Shown here piece by piece: positions 5,146 through 5,328 of a stretch of 5,328 bases of DNA (position 1 is its first letter; each line of letters opens with the position of its first letter). The notes under the pieces are model-generated. The model made no database searches and was not told the origin of the DNA. It was given only the letters and a program-made list of their open reading frames with translations. This DNA is from Candidatus Altarchaeales archaeon (GTDB lineage: Archaea > Altiarchaeota > Altiarchaeia > IMC4 > QMZM01), in assembly GCA_003663045.1 (NCBI GenBank), contig QMZG01000090.1, positions 1-5,328 on the forward strand, given 5' to 3'. The translations under genes were made by a program, and so were the position numbers.

Positions 5146-5322
5146 TTGGCTTCAGACAGTCTATACTGCAAGGATTGCAGGGTTGGATTTACCGGAAGAA
5201 ATCTTAGAAATAAAACCTATGGCCCATCTGCTCATGAATGGTTAAATGAGTTCTCTACCGTTGCACATATCACAAATTCGGATCAAAGGTTTGAAGAATT
5301 ATGGAAAAGATGCCCTGTTTAG
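5146..5322 (+). CDS. Possible small CxxC protein with TTG start (hypothetical)
   Basis: I do not recognise a family. Reading from TTG at 5146 gives 58 residues to TAG at 5320-5322, complete within the window. It begins (M)ASDSLYCKDCRVGF: C8 and C11 form a CxxC knuckle like half a zinc ribbon. The middle and C-terminal parts look like real soluble protein, with aromatic and charged residues (HEWLNEF, RFEELWKRCPV) and a third cysteine at 56. An in-frame stop at 5131 excludes a longer N-terminus and there is no in-frame ATG before the CxxC. TTG is supported by AGAGGA five bases upstream. Arg codons are AGG/AGA, as in neighbouring genes. It is divergent from pyrG. An open stretch of about 62 codons can arise by chance, so it might be spurious or a remnant of a longer gene; the minus strand offers no better ORF here. 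Confidence 0.45.
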   Translation: MASDSLYCKDCRVGFTGRNLRNKTYGPSAHEWLNEFSTVAHITNSDQRFEELWKRCPV

Positions 5323-5328
5323 TAAAAC

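Noticed and set aside
5210..5300. Short minus-strand frame starting MSRWAIGF
   Set aside because: Only about two dozen codons, no ribosome site, and lies opposite the better-supported CxxC frame.

Overview
The window looks archaeal. It encodes a transcription factor B (TFB), has TATA-box-like elements at archaeal spacing upstream of the genes, and several starts appear to be leaderless. AT-rich DNA, AGA/AGG/ATA codons, a bacterial-type cold-shock protein and a PhoU protein with an N-terminal AbrB-like domain fit a euryarchaeal lineage. A Thermoplasmatota-like group is my best guess, but it is an inference and not proven.

Layout, left to right. Positions 1-269 (minus) hold the 5' end of a phosphate-binding lipoprotein gene, pstS, which runs off the left edge. 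It is divergent from an AbrB-PhoU regulator at 349-1269 (plus). Their 79-bp intergenic region carries two mirror-image TATA-like boxes and a palindrome. Together these two form the start of a phosphate-uptake and phosphate-sensing locus. Convergent with the regulator is a 64-residue cold-shock protein (1344-1538, minus). Then follow, all on the minus strand but each with its own apparent promoter, a four-CBS-domain protein (1607-2389), TFB (2454-3377) and CTP synthase PyrG (3481-5058). At the right edge, divergent from pyrG, an ORF with a TTG start (5146-5322, plus) could encode a 58-residue CxxC protein.

The coding content is mostly housekeeping and regulation: phosphate acquisition, RNA chaperoning, basal transcription initiation, and pyrimidine nucleotide synthesis. 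The CBS protein may sense adenine nucleotides. No mobile element, CRISPR array, tRNA or rRNA was seen. The more unusual material is in the short intergenic regions: a perfect 17-bp palindrome wedged between the TATA box and start codon of the CBS gene, whose 10-bp core recurs near the right edge; three tandem direct repeats (11, 7 and 11 bp) packed into the 103 bp upstream of tfb; and the mirror-image divergent promoter between pstS and phoU. TFB also has a divergent B-reader/B-linker segment. No clearly new multi-gene system is visible.
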